This document shows, one piece after another, positions 1 through 8,279 of a stretch of 32,010 nucleotides of DNA. Below the pieces are notes generated by a model. The model worked only from the letters and a program-made list of their open reading frames with translations, did no database searches and was not told where the DNA came from. The translations under genes were made by a program, and so were the position numbers. Each line of letters starts with the position of its first letter. The stretch's first letter is position 1. Origin of the DNA: UBA2020 sp964551435 (lineage in GTDB: Bacteria > Pseudomonadota > Alphaproteobacteria > Micavibrionales > UBA2020); the NCBI GenBank assembly GCA_964551435.1, contig CAZKBS010000019.1, positions 1-32,010 on the forward strand, given 5' to 3'.

Positions 1-8
1 GGGAATCA

Positions 9-431
9 CTATCCGATTCTGTTATCAAGAAATTTATTAGGTCCGGACCCTAGATATTCCAGAGCGTTTTTAAATATCTGTGTTTGCTCTGTGGGTGGTG
101 ATGGCAGTTGGCGCGGGAGGTGAGTTCTAGTCATATTTAGTGTTTCAAAGCACTCCTTGGTGTATCCGATGAGAGCGCTAATCGCATCGTTCATCTGGGC
201 GCGTGATGTGCGTACTTTTCTTTCAAGGCGCTCATTTTCAATTTTCTGAGATTGCTGAGTTTGCTTTCTAAGTTCATGAATTGTAACCAGGGCGGCTACT
301 AGGGCCATGATACCGGCAATAAGCGTTTGGTAGCTGTATATAAAATCAGCTTGCCCTATGAACAAACCTGTAAGGCATCCTATAGTAAAGCCTAAGCAGG
401 CTAGGAAAGGCAAATAAATTTCTTTAGTCAT
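9..431 (-). CDS. Hypothetical small membrane protein downstream of guaA
   Basis: A 140-residue protein that I do not recognise. Two hydrophobic segments are visible near the N-terminus (about residues 7-26 and 33-50), followed by a charged, probably helical region rich in Lys, Arg, Glu and Gln (about 53-85) and a Pro-rich tail, so it looks like a two-helix membrane anchor with a cytoplasmic coiled-coil-like part. The start is supported by a GGGAG ribosome-binding site formed by the last codons of guaA, 7 nt before the ATG, which implies translational coupling to guaA. The coding sequence is clearly more AT-rich than its neighbours and uses codons such as AGA and ATA that are rare elsewhere in the window. 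This suggests recent acquisition. It may be the first gene of an island inserted at guaA (inference). No function is assigned. Confidence 0.6.
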   Translation of the reverse strand: MTKEIYLPFLACLGFTIGCLTGLFIGQADFIYSYQTLIAGIMALVAALVTIHELRKQTQQSQKIENERLERKVRTSRAQMNDAISALIGYTKECFETLNMTRTHLPRQLPSPPTEQTQIFKNALEYLGSGPNKFLDNRIG

Positions 432-434
432 CTG

Positions 435-2024
435 TCACTCCCACTCAATCGTTCCCGGCGGTTTGGAGGTGATGTCGTAGACCACGCGGTTGATGCCGCG
501 GACTTCATTCACGATGCGTGTGGCGACGTGGCCGAGGAAGTCGTGGGGGAGGGGGGCGTAATCGGCTGTCATGCCGTCGATGGATGTAACAGCGCGCAGC
601 GCGAGCACGTGGTCATAGGTGCGACCATCGCCCATGACGCCGACGGTTTTGACGGGCAGCAGCACGGCGAAGGCCTGCCATGTCTCGCGGTAAAGTTTCT
701 TGTCATGCAGCTCGCCGATGAAAATCGCGTCTGCTGCGCGCAGGATGTCGAGTTTTTCTTTCGTGATGTCGCCCGGAATACGGATGGCAAGGCCGGGGCC
801 GGGGAAGGGGTGGCGTTCGATGAATTTATCCGGCACGCCCAGCGCACGGCCCAGCGCGCGCACTTCGTCCTTGAACAGCATGCGCAGCGGCTCGACCAGT
901 TTGAACTGTAAATCTTCGGGCAATCCGCCGACGTTGTGGTGGGATTTGATGGTGACGCTCGGCCCGCCCGAAAACGATACGCTTTCGATGACGTCGGGAT
1001 AAAGCGTGCCCTGCGCAAGGAATTCGGCGGGGCCGGCTTTTTTCTTGGCGTCTTCAAAAACGTCGATGAAGGTTTTGCCGATAATCTTGCGCTTTTGTTC
1101 GGGGTCGGTGACGCCCGCGAGGCGGGAGAGAAACAAATCCTCCGCATTTTCATGCACCAGCGGAATGTTGAAATGGTCGCGGAACAGCGAAACCACTTCG
1201 GCGGCTTCGTTCTGGCGCATCAGGCCCGTATCGACGAAAACGCAGGTCAACTGGTCGCCGATGGCTGCATGCAAGAGCGCGGCGACGACGGTTGAATCAA
1301 CCCCGCCCGATACGCCGCAAATCACGCGGCCCGTGCCGACCTGTGCGCGCAGGCTTTCGATGATTTCATCGCGGAAATGCGCCATGCTCCAGTCCGCCTT
1401 GCAGCCTGCGATATCGATGACGAAATTACGCAAAAGTCTAGCGCCTTCGGGGGTATGGGCGACTTCGGGGTGGAATTGTACGCCGTAAAGCCCGCGCGCG
1501 GGGTTCGCGACGGCGGCATGGGGGCAGCTGTCACTGGCCGCAATCGTGTCAAATCCGGCGGGCAGGGTTTTGACGCTGTCGCCGTGGCTCATCCATACCT
1601 CGGCGCGGCTGCCATCCCCCATGCCGGCGAGGAGTTTTGCCCTTTCGGTGCGGATAAAGGCGCGGCCAAACTCGCGTTTGTTAGACGCCGCGACGCTGCC
1701 GCCCAGCTGCGCGCACATGGTTTGCAGGCCGTAGCAAATGCCCAGCACGGGCACGCCCATATCAAAAACCTCGATGGGGGCGCGCGGGGAATGGGCTTCG
1801 GTGACCGAGGCGGGGCCGCCCGACAGAATAATCGCCTTCGGCGCCAGCGCGCGGATATCGGCAATCGGGGTATTGAAGGGCTTCAGCACCGCATAAACCC
1901 CGGCCTCGCGCACGCGCCGCGCAATCAGCTGCGTCACCTGCGAGCCGAAATCGAGAATAAGCACCGTGTCATGCGGCGCGGCGGCGGGGGCGGCGGAATG
2001 GGGGCGGGGGGCTGCATGGGTCAT
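435..2024 (-). CDS. guaA: GMP synthase (glutamine-hydrolysing)
   Basis: Converts XMP, ATP and glutamine to GMP, the last step of guanine nucleotide synthesis in the cytoplasm. The 529-residue length is normal for the family. In order: a class I glutamine amidotransferase domain with nucleophile Cys97 in GICYGLQ and the His185/Glu187 pair in GVQFHPEVAH; an ATP-pyrophosphatase domain with the SGGVDST PP-loop at about 239-245; and the C-terminal dimerisation domain ending in the typical TSKPPGTIEWE. About 18 residues rich in Ala, Pro and His precede the conserved start of the amidotransferase domain. There is no later Met before that domain, and AGGGAAAA lies upstream of this ATG, so I keep this start. 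The stop codon lies 3 nt before the start of the AT-rich downstream gene on the same strand. The gene is divergent from the glycosidase-like gene at 2244. Confidence 0.97.
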   Translation of the reverse strand: MTHAAPRPHSAAPAAAPHDTVLILDFGSQVTQLIARRVREAGVYAVLKPFNTPIADIRALAPKAIILSGGPASVTEAHSPRAPIEVFDMGVPVLGICYGLQTMCAQLGGSVAASNKREFGRAFIRTERAKLLAGMGDGSRAEVWMSHGDSVKTLPAGFDTIAASDSCPHAAVANPARGLYGVQFHPEVAHTPEGARLLRNFVIDIAGCKADWSMAHFRDEIIESLRAQVGTGRVICGVSGGVDSTVVAALLHAAIGDQLTCVFVDTGLMRQNEAAEVVSLFRDHFNIPLVHENAEDLFLSRLAGVTDPEQKRKIIGKTFIDVFEDAKKKAGPAEFLAQGTLYPDVIESVSFSGGPSVTIKSHHNVGGLPEDLQFKLVEPLRMLFKDEVRALGRALGVPDKFIERHPFPGPGLAIRIPGDITKEKLDILRAADAIFIGELHDKKLYRETWQAFAVLLPVKTVGVMGDGRTYDHVLALRAVTSIDGMTADYAPLPHDFLGHVATRIVNEVRGINRVVYDITSKPPGTIEWE

Positions 2025-2138
2025 GGCGGTTTTCCCTGATGTCGGTTGCGGCGGTGAATCGGCCTTGGGGCTTCTTTTCGTTTTATCATCCGCCGCGGCG
2101 GCTTGTCAGCGGTTAAGTCCTTGTTTTCCTGCCGTGGT

Positions 2139-2167
2139 TTGACGGTTTGCGGCGGGGGTGACAAAAT
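2139..2167 (+). promoter_or_regulatory. Candidate sigma70-type promoter for the glycosidase-like gene
   Basis: TTGACG at 2139-2144 and CAAAAT at 2162-2167 are separated by 17 nt and lie about 75 nt before the ATG at 2244, in the 219-nt gap between the divergent guaA and glycosidase-like genes. The -35 matches the consensus at 5 of 6 positions and the -10 at 4 of 6. This is sequence-pattern evidence only. I did not find an equally good pair facing guaA. Confidence 0.3.
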
Positions 2168-2243
2168 GGCTTGTGGCAGGCTTGGATTCTGGTTAGTCTC
2201 CGCCCCTTCAAGTATTCATAATGATTCAAAAAAGGAACCGCCG

Positions 2244-3293
2244 ATGTCCACGCGCAAGGTTGATATTCATCGTCTTGAAGGCACTGCCCATGACGAAGCC
2301 AAAGGCTATCTGGAGATGAAAGATCCCAGCGTCATCCGCGAGAAGGATGGCGGCTATCTGATGTATTGCAGCCTTGGCACGTCGACGACGCAGCAGTGGG
2401 TGGTCGGGCGTTTCCGCGCCGCGCATCCGGCGGGCCCGTGGCAGGAACTGCCCTGCGCAAAAATCGAGGGCGTGGAGGGGCGCGAGGTATGCGCCCCCGC
2501 CATGATGCTGGCCGAAAAAGACGGCAAGCCGCTGTACCAGATGTATGTGCAAACCACCTGCTTCCATCCGGGCGGGGTGATTGCGCTGGCGACGTCCGCT
2601 GACGGCGAACATTTTACCGGCGCGGAAGAACCTGCCGCGAAGCCCGATGACCTGAAGCCCGAAGACCGCGCGAATGTCATGAGCCTTTATGACGTTGGCA
2701 TGTCCGATATGGATATGAACGGCAAAACCTATGAATGCATGGTCTATTCCGGCTATCGCCGCGTTGGCTGCGGCGATGTGTATATGAGTCTGCGCGAAAA
2801 ACCCGAGGCAGGCGCGCAAACGCCGTGGAGCGTTCCGACGCTGATTTTGAAGCAGGAAGATGTGCCCTTCCACAACCGTCCCGATAAAGACAATTTCGAA
2901 TGGGGCCTTGAAGGCGTGAAGATCGATAAACTGGCCGACGGCGCGTTTTTGATGACGGGTGTCTGCTTCCTTGATTTGCCGAACGAGGCGCGCGGTACGC
3001 GCCAGCGCGTGTTCTTCGCCGCTGCCGACAAACCCGAGGGCCCGTGGGTGCCCATGCGCACACCGATCGAGCCGACGGCCTATCCCGAAGGCAAGGGCGA
3101 GAACGGCCACCCCGATACCATCGACCTTGGCGAAAAACTGGGGCTTTTGTATCAGGAGCGCGCGGGCGAAGGTAAACCGTGGCATCTGCGCTATACCGAA
3201 TACAGCAAGCAGGATCTGGTGGCCGAAATCCGCCAGCATCTGGGCGTGGCGCGTCAGGCCGCCCCCGCGCGCATCGCATCGCCCAAGCCCTGA
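2244..3293 (+). CDS. Five-bladed beta-propeller glycosidase-like protein (GH43/GH32 type)
   Basis: A 349-residue protein with no signal peptide. The segment KDPSVIREKDGGYLMY (about 26-41) resembles the first blade of family 43/32 glycoside hydrolases, where the Asp is the general base. Later blade-like repeats follow, such as GLEGVKIDKLADGAFLMTG and HPDTIDLGEKLGLLYQ. These enzymes usually act on arabinose-, xylose- or fructose-containing glycans, but the substrate cannot be read here and the acid residue is not identified with certainty. The frame stays open to 2103, but the ATG at 2244 has AAAAGGA 6 nt upstream and starts just before the conserved region, while the upstream extension looks non-coding, so I use 2244. 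The gene stands alone between divergent guaA and the next plus-strand gene. Because it lacks a secretion signal it may act on internalised or intracellular saccharides (inference). Confidence 0.6.
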   Translation: MSTRKVDIHRLEGTAHDEAKGYLEMKDPSVIREKDGGYLMYCSLGTSTTQQWVVGRFRAAHPAGPWQELPCAKIEGVEGREVCAPAMMLAEKDGKPLYQMYVQTTCFHPGGVIALATSADGEHFTGAEEPAAKPDDLKPEDRANVMSLYDVGMSDMDMNGKTYECMVYSGYRRVGCGDVYMSLREKPEAGAQTPWSVPTLILKQEDVPFHNRPDKDNFEWGLEGVKIDKLADGAFLMTGVCFLDLPNEARGTRQRVFFAAADKPEGPWVPMRTPIEPTAYPEGKGENGHPDTIDLGEKLGLLYQERAGEGKPWHLRYTEYSKQDLVAEIRQHLGVARQAAPARIASPKP

Positions 3294-3388
3294 TCTTGAC
3301 ATAAGGCCTTCAGCGGGGGACTGGCCGCGCGTGCGGCGGCTTTGCTATGATGTTTGCGGTTTTAATCGCGGCAGACAGGCAGGGGTTC

Positions 3389-4771
3389 ATGACGGTATTC
3401 CTCGCGCGCGGACAAACGCGCCGTATGGTATTCAACGGGCCGATGCGCTCCGGCCTTGTGCTTGATTCACGGGCGCTTTTGACGCAAGGGTATGGCCCGT
3501 TCCAGCAAAAACTGCTAGCCACGCTGCGCGAGATTTTCAGTGGCGAGTGGTTTGCGCCCGCCTCTGCCGCGCGCGACTCCGGCATGAAAATCGATATCGA
3601 TACGCGCCGCGGTACCACGTTGCTCCCAGAATATTTCGTTGCCCGCCGTCTGGAGGGCGAGGCGCTGTCGGGGGTGCTGTCGGAATACGGCCTTGATGCC
3701 CAGACGTGGCCGCGCCGCGACGGGCGCGCCGAGCGTGAAGACGGATATTTCACCCTGCGCCTTCTGGATATCCATATGTATGACCTCGGTTACGGCTCTG
3801 CCGTTTTCGAAGGCGAAGTGACGGCGGCGCGTGACCTGACGCTCGGCGAATACCGCGAATTGTGTGAACGTCTCAGCTCCGTTCTCAACGGCTACAGCGG
3901 TCTTTTCAGCGGCATGTTTGAAAAAGTCGCCAAGGCTGTGCCGCCTGAACTGGTGTTGTTCAATTTCCATGGTCCGCAGCAAAAAGAAGAATTCTGGCGC
4001 CACGTCAGCTTCGGGCATGATATCGGTACATTGTTCTGGGTGCACCGCGTATTCACCGTTGAATGCGCGGGCGGCAATGAATTTAGCGCAATGCGCGATG
4101 CCTGCCGCGCGCTGGTGTATAGCGAACAGGCGGAAAAACTTGAAGACGCATCCATCGCTCCCGATATCGCCTTTTACCCGGGCAGCGGCAATTCGGCGGT
4201 TGTTTATACACCGGCGCAGGCCGCGCAGGCGGATATTCTGACGTCGATGATACGTGTGCAAAACGTATTTTATGTGACGGCAGAGGATATCGACCGCGAT
4301 TTGTTTTTTCTGGCCAATGAACTGGATCGCCGCAAGCATACGCAGGATATGCGCCTTCTGGAGCGTCAATCGCGTATCATCGTCGAATACCAGTCAAAAA
4401 TTTCCCTGTTCAATGCCATTTATGACGATTTCGACAATCATCTGGATCCGCAATCGCTCAAGGTCTGGCATGCGCTCGAATCCGCCTGGGCGACGCGCGA
4501 CCGTTTCCGCAATTTGATGACCAAGCTGGATATGATTGACAAAATCTATCATCGCATCATGGAAAGCCTGTCGCACCTCTATGACAAAAGGCTGGGAACT
4601 TTTGTGCTGGCTTTCACGTTAATCAGTTCGTTGTCCGTGATTGTTGACACTGTTGACTTTACACAGGGCGGCGATTTGCAGGCGCCCAGCATGCTTCGGC
4701 TGAGCGTTCTGTTTGCTATGGCGGCTATCGTGCTGTTTCTGGCGATCCGGCTGATGAAGTCGCGCGACTGA
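3389..4771 (+). CDS. Hypothetical membrane protein, large soluble domain plus two C-terminal helices
   Basis: A protein of about 460 residues that I do not recognise. Most of it is soluble and mixed in character. A helical region with many charged residues (about 300-405) leads into two hydrophobic segments near the C-terminus (FVLAFTLISSLSVIV and MLRLSVLFAMAAIVLFLAIR) joined by a short polar loop, with a short basic end. This shape, a long cytoplasmic domain with a helical stalk and a C-terminal hairpin, recalls CorA-type transporters, but the GMN signature is absent, so no transport role is claimed. The frame is open from 3347. I choose ATG 3389 because a GGCAGGGG purine run lies just before it, while no ribosome-binding site precedes 3347 or 3350. 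It follows the glycosidase-like gene by 95 nt on the same strand. Confidence 0.6.
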   Translation: MTVFLARGQTRRMVFNGPMRSGLVLDSRALLTQGYGPFQQKLLATLREIFSGEWFAPASAARDSGMKIDIDTRRGTTLLPEYFVARRLEGEALSGVLSEYGLDAQTWPRRDGRAEREDGYFTLRLLDIHMYDLGYGSAVFEGEVTAARDLTLGEYRELCERLSSVLNGYSGLFSGMFEKVAKAVPPELVLFNFHGPQQKEEFWRHVSFGHDIGTLFWVHRVFTVECAGGNEFSAMRDACRALVYSEQAEKLEDASIAPDIAFYPGSGNSAVVYTPAQAAQADILTSMIRVQNVFYVTAEDIDRDLFFLANELDRRKHTQDMRLLERQSRIIVEYQSKISLFNAIYDDFDNHLDPQSLKVWHALESAWATRDRFRNLMTKLDMIDKIYHRIMESLSHLYDKRLGTFVLAFTLISSLSVIVDTVDFTQGGDLQAPSMLRLSVLFAMAAIVLFLAIRLMKSRD

Positions 4772-4893
4772 TAAAGCTTTCTGTATGTGGGCACTTTAGG
4801 CTTGCCTACGGCAAAGCTGCGCTTTTATAATTCGCGCGTCACAAAATTTTTAACGCAAGGCGTTTTCAAGGCGCTGTATTCAGGAGAATAAAC

Positions 4894-5436
4894 ATGAAAA
4901 AAACAATGATGGCAGTCGCAATCATGGCGACACTGGCGCTGAGTGCTTGCGGCGGCGAGGGCGGCGCGGACGGCGAAGTGACCAAGGCGCTCGATGCGCA
5001 TTACGAACGCGCGCTTTGCGCGAATTTTGTGCCCCAACCGCCATTTACGATTTTTACCCAAAGTGTGACGGGCGGCGATAAAGCCGCGCCTGCTGCGCAA
5101 ATCCTGACCGAAGCGGGCATTCTTGCCAAGACGGATGAAAAAAACCTGGGTGCCGGCAACGTCACGGCAACCTTTGATGTCACCGAAAAGGGCGCAAAGA
5201 TTATTCAGGGCAGCCGCATTTGCTACGGCAAAGCCAAAGTCGAAAAAATCATCGAAGCATCCGAACCTGAAAAAGCCATGGGCACCGAAGTGCGCCGCGT
5301 AAAAGTACGCGTTTCGTTCGAAATCACCGAACCTTGGGCCAAAAATCCGGCGCTGGCCCATCTGGTGCAAACGGGCGAGCATGAAATGACCCACGTTCTC
5401 ATGAAAAACGGCAGCGGCTGGAGCGTCGCCCAGTAA
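4894..5436 (+). CDS. Hypothetical lipoprotein
   Basis: A 180-residue protein with a clear lipoprotein signal: a short basic start, a hydrophobic stretch (about 5-15), and the lipobox LSAC with the lipidated Cys at residue 19, followed by a Gly-rich linker. The mature part is mixed alpha/beta with several Lys/Glu-rich segments and contains Cys residues in ALCANF and RICYGK that could pair in the periplasm. I do not recognise the domain. A strong AGGAG site lies 8 nt before the ATG. A strong terminator begins 19 nt after the stop, so the transcript ends here. Position +2 of the mature lipoprotein is Gly, not Asp, which under the Lol rules known from enterobacteria favours transport to the outer membrane (inference). 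Confidence 0.75.
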   Translation: MKKTMMAVAIMATLALSACGGEGGADGEVTKALDAHYERALCANFVPQPPFTIFTQSVTGGDKAAPAAQILTEAGILAKTDEKNLGAGNVTATFDVTEKGAKIIQGSRICYGKAKVEKIIEASEPEKAMGTEVRRVKVRVSFEITEPWAKNPALAHLVQTGEHEMTHVLMKNGSGWSVAQ

Positions 5437-5454
5437 AAACTCCGCTACATCGAC

Positions 5455-5485
5455 AAAAAACCCGGCCGCTGTGCCGGGTTTTTTT
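5455..5485 (+). terminator. Rho-independent terminator after the lipoprotein gene
   Basis: A perfect 12-bp inverted repeat (AAAAAACCCGGC and GCCGGGTTTTTT) around a 6-nt CGCTGT loop, ending in a run of seven T. It lies 19 nt after the stop codon of the lipoprotein gene. The A-run on the other side means it could also work on the opposite strand. Confidence 0.93.
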
Positions 5486-5509
5486 GTATGCTGGGCAGCG
5501 GTGGCGCGT

Positions 5510-5973
5510 ATGCAAAAGTCTTATGATAGAATAATCGTGATCGGCGCGGGCGGGGTCTGGCAAGACCACGTTTGGCCGCGCTCTTGCCGCGCGCAATGGC
5601 TGCGCATTTATCGATCTGGACGATTTGTATTGGCTGGTAGATTGGCAGGCGCGCGCCGGCGATTATCTGGCTCGATTATCCGTTGGCGCTGGTTTTCCGG
5701 CGGCTTCTGGTGCGCTCCTTGCGCCGCATATGGGATAAAACGCCGGTTTGTAACGGCAATACAGAAAGTCTGCGGAATCTTTTGTCCAAAGACAGCATCC
5801 TGCTCTGGCTGTTTCGCAGCTACTGGAGGCATCGGCGCAGCTATGCTGCCATATTTGCGGATACTGGACTTTACCCCGATGCCGACTATATACGCTTCAC
5901 ATCCCCCGCCGCTGCCGAAAAATGGCTGCGCCATTTGTCCGTGGCGGGGTATGGTAATCTGATTTCATTCTGA
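5510..5973 (+). pseudogene. Broken P-loop adenylate-kinase-like gene (FlaR/topology-modulation type)
   Basis: Three frames must be joined to read one known protein type. From ATG 5510 the frame gives MQKSYDRIIVIGAGG, and at 5551-5555 a run of G appears one base too long. Dropping one G restores a Walker A motif, SGKTTFGRALAARNG, and then AFIDLDDLYWLVDWQA. Between about 5640 and 5661 the match jumps straight to IIWLDYP in another frame and continues through CNGNTESLRNLLSKDSILLW to the stop at 5971-5973. In intact small nucleotide-kinase-like proteins of this type a segment of about 30 residues, containing the GNYS-like motif, lies between these parts, so roughly 100 bases appear deleted. The remaining reading length is about 154 codons against the usual 170-180. 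A single sequencing error could explain the first shift but not the internal loss. I consider the gene inactive. Confidence 0.72.
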
Positions 5974-5986
5974 CCGGAGTTTCGAC

Positions 5987-7105
5987 ATGACCGCTAGTGC
6001 CGCCCCTGTTTCGCTGTTTACCCCCCTGACGTTGCGCGGGGTCACATTCAGAAACCGCATCGGCGTATCCCCGATGTGTCAGTATTCCGCCGTGGATGGC
6101 ATGGTTAATGACTGGCATCTGACGCATCTGGGCGCGAGGGCGGCGGGCGGGGCAGGGCTGGTGATTATGGAGGCGACGGGTGTTGTGCCCGAAGGCCGCA
6201 TCACCCCGGGCTGTACCGGTATCTGGAGCGATGCGCATGCCGCAGCGATGAAACGTATAACCGATTTTATCGAATCGCAGGGCGCGGTTGCGGGTATCCA
6301 GATCGCGCATGCCGGACGCAAGGCGGCCTGCGATTTACCCTGGCGCGGTGGCAACCCGCTTGCGTTGACGGATGGTGGTTGGCAGACGCTCGCCCCCTCC
6401 GCCCTTCCGTTTCAGGACGGCCATCCTGTGCCCAAAGAAATGACTGTCGACGATATTCGCCGCACGCAGGATGCTTTTGTGGCCGCCGCGCGCCGCGCTG
6501 TCGGTGCGGGCTTCAAGTTTATCGAACTGCATGGCGCGCATGGATATTTGATGCATGAATTTTTCTCTCCCCTCAGCAACCGCCGCACGGATGCTTATGG
6601 GGGCAGTTTTGAAAACCGCGCGCGTTTTATCCTCGAAACCGCGCGTGCGGTGCGGGCGGAGATACCAGCCGACGTCGTGCTGGCCGCGCGTCTCAGCTGT
6701 TCGGACTGGACCGAAGGGGGCGTGACCATCGACGATAGCGTCGCGCTCGCAAGCGCGCTGTCGCAGGCGGGTGTGGATATGATTGACTGTTCTTCGGGCG
6801 GCAACGTCGCCGATGCCAAAATTCCCGTTGGGCCCGGATATCAGGTGCCCTTCGCTGCGCAAATTCGGCGCGATGCCGGCGTGGCGACGGCGGCTGTCGG
6901 CGTGATTGCCGAGGCGCGGCAGGCCGATGAAATCATCCGCAAGGGCGAGGCCGATATGGCGCTGCTGGCGCGCGCTTTTCTGCGGGATCCTTACTGGGCT
7001 GTGCATGCCGCCATCGAGCTTGGGGCCGAAGCCGATATTCCCCCGCAGTATCTGCGCGGCTACCACCTCAGCCGCACCGCGGCACCTTCTAAAAAGGCGG
7101 GCTGA
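5987..7105 (+). CDS. NADH:flavin oxidoreductase, Old Yellow Enzyme family (YqjM-like)
   Basis: A flavin-dependent ene-reductase of 372 residues, the normal length for the YqjM/NamA branch. It reduces activated C=C bonds using NAD(P)H and FMN in the cytoplasm. Visible signatures: SPMCQYS with Cys31 and Tyr33, matching the redox-tuning Cys and Tyr of YqjM; QIAHAGRKA at about 105-113; the substrate-binding pair His182/His185 in LHGAHGYL with the proton-donor Tyr187; RRTDAYGGSFENRARF; and the C-terminal phosphate-binding region around ADMALLARAFLRDPYW. GGAG lies upstream of the ATG. The next gene, an acetyltransferase, begins 6 nt after the stop, so the two are probably cotranscribed. The physiological substrate cannot be told from sequence. 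Confidence 0.92.
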   Translation: MTASAAPVSLFTPLTLRGVTFRNRIGVSPMCQYSAVDGMVNDWHLTHLGARAAGGAGLVIMEATGVVPEGRITPGCTGIWSDAHAAAMKRITDFIESQGAVAGIQIAHAGRKAACDLPWRGGNPLALTDGGWQTLAPSALPFQDGHPVPKEMTVDDIRRTQDAFVAAARRAVGAGFKFIELHGAHGYLMHEFFSPLSNRRTDAYGGSFENRARFILETARAVRAEIPADVVLAARLSCSDWTEGGVTIDDSVALASALSQAGVDMIDCSSGGNVADAKIPVGPGYQVPFAAQIRRDAGVATAAVGVIAEARQADEIIRKGEADMALLARAFLRDPYWAVHAAIELGAEADIPPQYLRGYHLSRTAAPSKKAG

Positions 7106-7111
7106 AACGCT

Positions 7112-7615
7112 ATGGTTTCCTTGCGCCAGATGACGGTGGATGACTGGGCCTTGCTCAGCGATATCCGTCTTCTGGCACTATCCGCAGACCCGCGGGTTTT
7201 CGGCTCTTCTTTTGCAAAAGAAAAGGAATATGACGCCGCAATCTGGCGCAGCTGGCTGGAGGATGCGGATGTTGCTATCTTCGGCCTGTTTGATGATGCC
7301 GATGCTGTGGCAGGTATGACGGCGATCACGCTCTTCCGCGACGATCCGCCGCGCCGGACGGCCAAGCTCTGGGGATCTTGGATGCGCCCGGATTTACGCG
7401 GGCGGGGATTTTCGGAATTGTTTTACCGCGCGCGTATCGACTGGGCGCGGCGCCATCCCGAAGTGGAAAAAATCATCGTATCCCACCGTGCGTCGAATAT
7501 AGCCTCAATGAAGGCCAACCAGAAACATGGTTTTATTTTCACGCACCGTGCCCCGCATATCTGGCCGGATGGCGCTGCAGAAGATCAGCTGTTTTATGAA
7601 TTGATTGTGAAATAG
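7112..7615 (+). CDS. GNAT family N-acetyltransferase
   Basis: A 167-residue single-domain acetyltransferase. The N-terminal LRQMTVDDWALLSDIRLLAL is the usual beta1-alpha1 of GNAT proteins. The acetyl-CoA-binding segment is WMRPDLRGRGFSELFY (about 90-105), where RGRGF fits the Q/RxxGxG/A motif. The C-terminal NIASMKANQKHGFIF is the standard beta-alpha-beta end found in proteins that acetylate small molecules or protein N-termini. The start lies 6 nt after the Old Yellow Enzyme stop. It is convergent with the gene at 7646, with only 30 nt between them and no clear terminator. The acceptor substrate is unknown. Confidence 0.88.
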   Translation: MVSLRQMTVDDWALLSDIRLLALSADPRVFGSSFAKEKEYDAAIWRSWLEDADVAIFGLFDDADAVAGMTAITLFRDDPPRRTAKLWGSWMRPDLRGRGFSELFYRARIDWARRHPEVEKIIVSHRASNIASMKANQKHGFIFTHRAPHIWPDGAAEDQLFYELIVK

Positions 7616-7645
7616 CTTTTTATTCGAGTATTTTTAAGCCTATGT

Positions 7646-8218
7646 TTAACGGGGGTTGACAGGAAACAGCGGGCCAATCTTTTGACCAATAAGGATCGTT
7701 TGTAGCCCCCTGCGTACGGTTGCGCGGATTTCCCAGTCGCCTTCGCTGGGTATGCTCACGCTTTTTGCAACAAAGCGGCCTGGTTGTTCTTCTTTGAATT
7801 CTATATTAGCCAGTGTCCTCTTGTCGTCACTGGCAAGAACAATGCTGGCGGAGAAATAATCAACAGCTAAAAGTCTGTCGTTTAGATCTGTTGCTGTGAT
7901 GATAATATCGGGCGCCGCGCTATCTTCTCCCTCTATATGTGCCATCGCTCGCCAGTCGAGCGGTTTGAAGTCAAGCGCAGCAGGATCTTCTGTCGTAATG
8001 GTTGTGGCTGAAGAAAAAACACTGGGTTGGTCACCGTATTTTGCAGGCAATCCGGTCATATCTTCGATGGTTTGTCTCTCCGGTAGTTCTTTTGGCAGGA
8101 TAAAAAATGCAATATAGCTGCCTGCCAGCGTTAGTGTCAGCGCGATGAGCAAAAAGGTTCGTGTCAGTAACCCGATCAGCCCGCCAGATTGGTTGTGTGT
8201 ATCGGACATCGCCATCAT
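7646..8218 (-). CDS. Hypothetical membrane-anchored periplasmic protein
   Basis: A 190-residue protein (187 if the third Met at 8209 is used, which has AGGATG upstream). One hydrophobic segment (about residues 14-41) is preceded by a short polar region with one Arg, so the N-terminus is likely inside and the rest periplasmic. The exported part looks like a beta-sandwich. Its end, PGRFVAKSVSIPSEGDWEIR followed by a short basic strand, resembles FixH/YtkA-like domains, in which a similar ending describes a strand pair, but the match is too weak to name. The nearest neighbour is the ZntB-like transporter gene 61 nt upstream on the same strand, so they may share a transcript. Codon use is a little less GC-rich than nearby genes. 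Confidence 0.6.
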   Translation of the reverse strand: MMAMSDTHNQSGGLIGLLTRTFLLIALTLTLAGSYIAFFILPKELPERQTIEDMTGLPAKYGDQPSVFSSATTITTEDPAALDFKPLDWRAMAHIEGEDSAAPDIIITATDLNDRLLAVDYFSASIVLASDDKRTLANIEFKEEQPGRFVAKSVSIPSEGDWEIRATVRRGLQTILIGQKIGPLFPVNPR

Positions 8219-8279
8219 CCTATGAAAGAGTTTTTATGATAGATACGGCATACGGATTGTCAAAAGTAATTCGCTGGGT

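Noticed and set aside
2103..2243. N-terminal extension of the glycosidase-like gene
   Set aside because: No ribosome-binding site and no homology in the extra 47 codons; the region also holds the promoter-like pair. ATG 2244 is better.
7630..7647. TTAA...TTAAC pair near 7635 as a CtrA box
   Set aside because: Spacer is 8 nt, not 7, and it lies between convergent gene ends, where no promoter is expected.
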